Of a stretch of DNA of 64,000 nt, positions 60,081 to 64,000 are shown one piece after another. A program made the position numbers and the translations under genes. Positions within the stretch are counted from its first letter, which is position 1, and each line of letters starts with the position of its first letter. The notes beneath the pieces were generated by a model. That model searched no databases and was not told where the DNA came from. It saw only the letters and a program-made list of their open reading frames with translations. Source of the stretch: TMED14 sp041158165 (GTDB lineage: Bacteria > Bacteroidota > Bacteroidia > Flavobacteriales > Schleiferiaceae); NCBI GenBank assembly GCA_041158165.1, contig JBEBBW010000001.1:1-64000 (forward strand), given 5' to 3'.

Positions 60081-62818
60081 GGCTGAATCTGAAGTGGATG
60101 CCGCTCTACCACGCCATTGCGCTCCAATACAACCACGTACCATCCGGCCGAAAGGGAACCTAGCTCAAAAAACTCTTGCACACTTGCACCTCGTTCCCAC
60201 GAGCGCAGAATGCGGCCTTGAGCGTCCACAAGCGAAACGCGGCCTCCCAACTCGGGCGCGTCCAGCCAAAAACCGTGGGCCGCTGGATTCGGGTACACGC
60301 GCGACGTCGTGCCAGAAGGAAGCTCCGCCACGTCAAGCGTAATCTGCGGCTGCGCCAACTTGGCACTGGTGTACACGCGGTACGCTCCCGGCGCCAGCGA
60401 AATACTTGCATTGACGTCGGTTACGGTGATGGAATCTCCGCTAAAGTAATCGTACCAGGTTCCCGCCGAAGGAAACGCCGGGATAATCGTCTGGTTCGTC
60501 ACCGCAAAATTCCCCAGCACCACCGCGTCCATGCCCGAGCTATTGAACACCATGCGCTTGGTATTGCCCGAAAAGCTGTAGGTGAATTGCCCGTCGCGGA
60601 AGGTTCCTGGATACGTCCGCCGCAGGTTAAAAATTGCAGCCGTCACGTCGTACAACCGACGGCGCTCGGGCACCTGGTAGTAGTTCCAGCGAATGGGCTT
60701 GTTGCACACCCGACAGGGGTTGTTGATCGAAACATCGTACCCCAGCTCGCCAAACATCCAAATCATGCGCGGCCCCGGAATCAAGTAGGCAAACAAATTC
60801 ACCGCTTCAGCCCGGCGCAGCCCCGTAGCAAGCTGGCGCGGATTGTGGTTCGGATTGGCCGTGCTGCCGTAGGTGAGCACTTCGTACATCAAGCGCTCCT
60901 CGTCGTGGCTCTCAGGGTACGAAACCAGGCCCGGCTTGGTCCAGCCTCTTGCGCCGTGGTAGGCCCACGAAAAATTACTTTGGGCGTTGCCCTGTCCCGC
61001 TTGGTGGAAGTTGTAGGTTGAGTTGCCCCAAAGCATAAACCCATAATCTGCCAGCGCTTTTTCTTCACCGTTGTCGGCCCAATGCTCCAAAATCAAGTGC
61101 GCATTTGGATTTACTGACCAAATCGTATCGCCGATTCGCTTGATAATCGCTTGGCGGACCGCCGACGAACCGGCGTTTCCGTTCAAAAACCCTTTGGTGT
61201 AGTCAAAGCGAATTCCGTCAATCCGGTACTCCTGCAACCAAAACGTCGTCACGCGGTCCACAAAATCCTTGGTCGCCTGTTTTTCGTGATTGAAATCGTA
61301 CCCCCAGCAGTACGGCGGGTGCGGACATACCGGATTAAACCACGGGCTGTTCGCCGCCGGTCGGCTGTTCACCGCATCCCAGTACATATTCACCAGCGGA
61401 CTTTGCCCGAACGCGTGGTTGAACACCATGTCGGCAATCACCGCAATCCCCTTACTGTGGCAGGAATCGACAAATTCCTTGAATTTATTCGGCGTCCCGT
61501 AGTACTTGTCCAGCGCCATATGAAAACTTGGATTGTATCCCCAGCTCTCGTTGTTCTCAAACTCGCTATTGGGCATCAGCTCGATGGCGTTGATGCCCAG
61601 GCGCTGCAGGTAGCCCAACGTGTCAATTAGCGCTTGGTAGTTTCGGGCGGCGATAAAATCGCGTACCAACAGTTCATAAATTATCAAATCAGCTTTGCCG
61701 GGCGGAGTAAACGTCGCATTCTTCCACGCGTACTCCGACGCACCCGGACGAAGCAGCGCGCAAAATCCCGTGGTTTTTCCCGTCGGATACGGATGCAGCC
61801 CCGGCCAAGTACCCGCCGGGATTCCGCCGTCGGAATTGGGATCCAACACCAGTTCGGCAAACGGATCAGCCACCTTAATGCTACCGTCGATCCAGTACTG
61901 GTAAGCGTACTGCTGGCCAGCCACCACCGGAATCGCCAACCAAAAACGCTCGCCGTCCGTGCTCTTGTTCATGAAGTAGCTCGTAGAAGGCAGAAAGTTG
62001 TTAAAATCGCCCAGCACATAGACAAACTCCTTGAACGGCGCCCTCAAAACCAAGCCCACTGTGCTGTCGTTGAGGTAGTTGGCGCCATCCAACCAGCCCT
62101 GAGGAACCGGAGCCACCATCTGAATGGGGTTACCCGTGTAGTGAATCGTGTCGTAGGCTGTCGATGTTCCCGAAACCGCTTCGAGCACCACGGTGTGGGC
62201 GCCTGGGGTCGTCGCGATCAAGTTATAGTTGAGCGCCGTGGCGTTTGAAACCGTCGTCTTAAGCACGCCGTTATCGTAAATCTTGAGCGTCGCGCTTTGG
62301 TTGGATGCCGCTACGAGTTTTAGGGTATCGCCGGGATTCGCAATCTGTGGTCCGACCGGAGCAAAAAACGCCGCCAGCAATCCGGAATTCGCCGGATAAA
62401 TGGGGTAGTATATATCCGTGCCGTCCGCACTCCGGCCAACCACCGTACCCGCTGCATTTCGGAACACAAACGCAAGTTGCTGAACCTGGGTTCCGCCCGG
62501 AAACCCATAAAAAGTCGGAATGTGGTACTTGATCTGGTGCTTGTTGTTACCCAAGTTGGTCATCAGCACCTTGGCCGTCGGCTGCCCCCAAGTGCCCTGC
62601 ACAAACTGCCAATTCGTTAGCGAAGTCGACGCACTAGTAATCAAGCCCGCGTGGGCATATACCGGCGAAACACCCGTTAGCGCCGCATTGCCTTGGGTGG
62701 CGTCGTACACCACCGTTACCGTATCGTTCTGAGTTGGGAATGCTGGAGTAACGCTCAGAATTTGTGCACTCACTGGCACACAAATCGCGGCGAAAAGGGC
62801 GACGAACACGTTCTTCAT
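60077..62818 (-). CDS. Secreted GH13 (alpha-amylase family) enzyme with T9SS sorting domain
   Basis: A 913-residue secreted enzyme. Signal peptide (MKNVFVALFAAICVPVSAQ); N-terminal beta domains (about 20-240); a CBM48/starch-branching-like domain (about 255-345, 'FKEFVYVLGDFNNF'); a GH13 barrel (about 375-770) with 'VIADMVFNHAFGQSP', nucleophile Asp in 'GIRFDYTKGF', acid Glu in 'LILEHWADNGEE' and 'YPESHDEERLMY'; and a C-terminal T9SS type A sorting domain (about 830-913, 'RVYPNPAAHGFWLDAPE' to 'GWYVVVLERNG'). It should act on alpha-glucans at or outside the cell surface. PorX at 8854 belongs to the export control system. Confidence 0.93.
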   Translation of the reverse strand: MKNVFVALFAAICVPVSAQILSVTPAFPTQNDTVTVVYDATQGNAALTGVSPVYAHAGLITSASTSLTNWQFVQGTWGQPTAKVLMTNLGNNKHQIKYHIPTFYGFPGGTQVQQLAFVFRNAAGTVVGRSADGTDIYYPIYPANSGLLAAFFAPVGPQIANPGDTLKLVAASNQSATLKIYDNGVLKTTVSNATALNYNLIATTPGAHTVVLEAVSGTSTAYDTIHYTGNPIQMVAPVPQGWLDGANYLNDSTVGLVLRAPFKEFVYVLGDFNNFLPSTSYFMNKSTDGERFWLAIPVVAGQQYAYQYWIDGSIKVADPFAELVLDPNSDGGIPAGTWPGLHPYPTGKTTGFCALLRPGASEYAWKNATFTPPGKADLIIYELLVRDFIAARNYQALIDTLGYLQRLGINAIELMPNSEFENNESWGYNPSFHMALDKYYGTPNKFKEFVDSCHSKGIAVIADMVFNHAFGQSPLVNMYWDAVNSRPAANSPWFNPVCPHPPYCWGYDFNHEKQATKDFVDRVTTFWLQEYRIDGIRFDYTKGFLNGNAGSSAVRQAIIKRIGDTIWSVNPNAHLILEHWADNGEEKALADYGFMLWGNSTYNFHQAGQGNAQSNFSWAYHGARGWTKPGLVSYPESHDEERLMYEVLTYGSTANPNHNPRQLATGLRRAEAVNLFAYLIPGPRMIWMFGELGYDVSINNPCRVCNKPIRWNYYQVPERRRLYDVTAAIFNLRRTYPGTFRDGQFTYSFSGNTKRMVFNSSGMDAVVLGNFAVTNQTIIPAFPSAGTWYDYFSGDSITVTDVNASISLAPGAYRVYTSAKLAQPQITLDVAELPSGTTSRVYPNPAAHGFWLDAPELGGRVSLVDAQGRILRSWERGASVQEFFELGSLSAGWYVVVLERNGVVERHPLQIQP

Positions 62819-62822
62819 GCCT

Positions 62823-62830
62823 TAAAAATA
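62823..62830 (-). promoter_or_regulatory. -7-like box TATTTTTA for the GH13 gene
   Basis: It ends 4 bases before the ATG at 62818, with A in place of the final G. The 69-base divergent gap is AT-rich and also holds two GTAC sites (62837-62847). Confidence 0.4.
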
Positions 62831-62875
62831 CTAAGCGTACTCCGTACACTTTATAAAAACTTTTTAAAATACCTG

Positions 62876-62883
62876 TAGATTTC
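62876..62883 (+). promoter_or_regulatory. -7-like box TAGATTTC for the gene at 62888
   Basis: It ends 4 bases before the ATG at 62888, with C in place of the final G. Confidence 0.4.
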
Positions 62884-62887
62884 GATC

Positions 62888-63520
62888 ATGAAACCTAGAA
62901 TTCTTGCCCTCGTACTCGCATTTTGGGCGTCCGCCCTCGAACTTTCTGCCCAAACCCCACGAATTCAATTTGAACTTGGATTTCTTCGCACCTGGCACGC
63001 CGACGACGCAGTGACCCGCCGGGACTGGATCCAGGTACCTGGAACGTGGCGCGACCCCGCTACCCTGCCTGGCCAAAGCCAGTACGCATTCACTTTTCGC
63101 GATACCACGTGGGCCTACCGATTCAACCACAACCACCCCATGTTCACCACTCGCATTCGCCTGGGCGCCAAACCCGACGCGCGCTGGCAGTGCTACCTCA
63201 TTCAATCCGCCATGTGGAATTCCTGGCACCAACTTTCGTTCATGCTGGGCGGCGAGCTGAGCTACGCGCCAAATCCAACCTGGCGCCTCGGCCTTCAGGC
63301 TGGCGGACTGTCAGGCTACCACCTCGTGCATACGCTCGAGCGGCCCGCACTGCTTTCGGTCGACGGCCCTGACGGCGGAGTTTTCGCAGGCGCCAACCTC
63401 ACGCTCGACTACCGTATCAACCCGCGCTGGCGGCTGCGGGTCGCCGGAAACCACCTTATTGCTGGGCTAGGCCTTTTCTATGCTTGGTCCCCGAAACCGG
63501 ATCCAGCACCACGCACTTAA
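62888..63520 (+). CDS. Unrecognised secreted protein, 210 aa
   Basis: I do not recognise the family. A signal peptide (about residues 1-21, 'ILALVLAFWASALELSAQ') precedes a mature part with outer-membrane barrel-like strands ('HPMFTTRIRLGAKPDARWQCYL', split at Gly, 'LSFMLGGELSYAPNPTWRLGLQAGG', 'ANLTLDYRINPRWRLRVAGNHL', 'GLGLFYAWSP'). It looks like a small 8-strand barrel of about 190 residues. It is divergent from the GH13 gene, and its last 65 bases overlap the convergent gene at the right edge. Confidence 0.7.
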   Translation: MKPRILALVLAFWASALELSAQTPRIQFELGFLRTWHADDAVTRRDWIQVPGTWRDPATLPGQSQYAFTFRDTTWAYRFNHNHPMFTTRIRLGAKPDARWQCYLIQSAMWNSWHQLSFMLGGELSYAPNPTWRLGLQAGGLSGYHLVHTLERPALLSVDGPDGGVFAGANLTLDYRINPRWRLRVAGNHLIAGLGLFYAWSPKPDPAPRT

Positions 63521-64000
63521 CCCACGTAACCGAGGGCTGCAATCGGCGGTCGTCCAGGTCGTACCATCCCCGGACGCGCAGCGAACTAGCACCCTCCCAT
63601 GCCAATCCAAATCCGAGCATTTGGCGGTCCTGCGCATGCCAAGCTAGCGGCGCTTCAGGGTTCCGACTCTGAAAAAGGCCCTGCCCCAACGGAGCCTGAA
63701 AATTGCGACCATCCCAGTAGCTAGCCTCGGCGGCGAGCCGCTTCGACATGCGCCAAACGCCCTCCACCGAGGTACCCCGCCCCGCCGACTCCGGGCTGAA
63801 TGCGGCCAACGGATCCGCGTAGTAAAGCTGCGCCGCGCGCAGCCACCACGATGACCCCAGATGTACCTGTGCGAACGCCCCGTAATTCAAGCGGTTACCA
63901 TCTGAATCCGGCGACGCATCAATTTGCCCACCCACGTGGTGGTACTGAAGCAATCCCTTGATTTCGAGCCACTCCGCCGCAAATCCAGCAGTCACTCCGC
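63456..64000 (-). CDS. C-terminal part of an outer-membrane barrel-like protein, cut off by window edge
   Basis: The frame is open past the right edge, so the N-terminus is missing. The GTG at 63995 is probably internal, as the preceding codon is also coding. About 180 residues are visible, with alternating strands typical of a barrel or porin ('LLQYHHVGGQIDASPDSDGN', 'YGAFAQVHLGSSWWLRAAQLYY', 'GFGLAWEGASSLRVRGWYDL'). The last part ('VSGTKHRKGLAQQ') overlaps the convergent gene. Family and function are not recognisable from this part. Confidence 0.6.
   Translation of the reverse strand, partial: GVTAGFAAEWLEIKGLLQYHHVGGQIDASPDSDGNRLNYGAFAQVHLGSSWWLRAAQLYYADPLAAFSPESAGRGTSVEGVWRMSKRLAAEASYWDGRNFQAPLGQGLFQSRNPEAPLAWHAQDRQMLGFGLAWEGASSLRVRGWYDLDDRRLQPSVTWVKCVVLDPVSGTKHRKGLAQQ

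Overview
The window is GC-rich, densely packed DNA from a Bacteroidota chromosome, most likely order Flavobacteriales (a Schleiferiaceae/Cryomorphaceae-like lineage is my best guess, not proven). The evidence is a SusC/SusD pair, PorX of the type IX secretion system (T9SS), a T9SS C-terminal sorting domain on a secreted amylase-family enzyme, a fused lpxC/fabZ gene, the ExbB-ExbD-TonB-FolC order, and promoter-like TAnnTTTG boxes in place of Shine-Dalgarno sites. I see no tRNA, rRNA, CRISPR array, insertion sequence or prophage. No stretch above about 160 bases lacks a gene.

Layout. 1-3468: end of a secreted propeller protein and two unrecognised secreted proteins. 3439-10410: aroA-aroB, proline dehydrogenase, then porX-tsaE-ald-DUF4258. 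10448-15977: HD hydrolase, lpxD, lpxC/fabZ, lpxA, an ABC ATPase and efp, which form the lipid A core operon. 16134-20842: SusD/SusC-like uptake pair. 20965-26743: surface polysaccharide genes (O-antigen ligase/polymerase, Wzz, sulfotransferase, flippase, glycosyltransferase). 26740-34064: rnhB, a lipoprotein, glucosaminidase, urocanase, an OmpH-like lipoprotein, acyl-CoA dehydrogenase and anmK. 34122-38657: nhaD, exbB, exbD, a tonB-like gene and folC. 38609-42216: TolC-like protein and an unusual single protein that joins an ABC-exporter membrane domain without an ATPase to an HlyD adaptor. 42251-49106: DUF481 protein, unknown secreted protein, ComM-like ATPase, YopX-like protein, GT9 glycosyltransferase, DUF4254 protein and a DsbD-like protein. 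49112-56798: tilS, pabB, lpdA, lnt, pssA, purS and an aldo/keto reductase. 56945-59380: a three-gene operon of secreted subunit-like, chaperone-like and beta-barrel proteins that may be a minimal surface-fibre or secretion system. 59340-64000: PAP2 phosphatase, T9SS-exported GH13 enzyme, an unknown secreted protein and a truncated barrel protein.

The genes centre on building and using the outer envelope: lipid A, lipoprotein acylation (lnt), surface polysaccharide, TonB energy supply, SusCD uptake, peptidoglycan recycling (anmK, glucosaminidase) and T9SS control (porX).

Two structural themes stand out. First, about 17 genes carry a TAnnTTTG-like box ending only 4-6 bases before the start codon, which implies leaderless or nearly leaderless mRNAs. 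This also let me choose several starts, including GTG codons. Second, the genome is extremely compact: divergent genes share 26-55 bases, promoters sit inside upstream stop codons, and six convergent pairs overlap by 30-83 bases.
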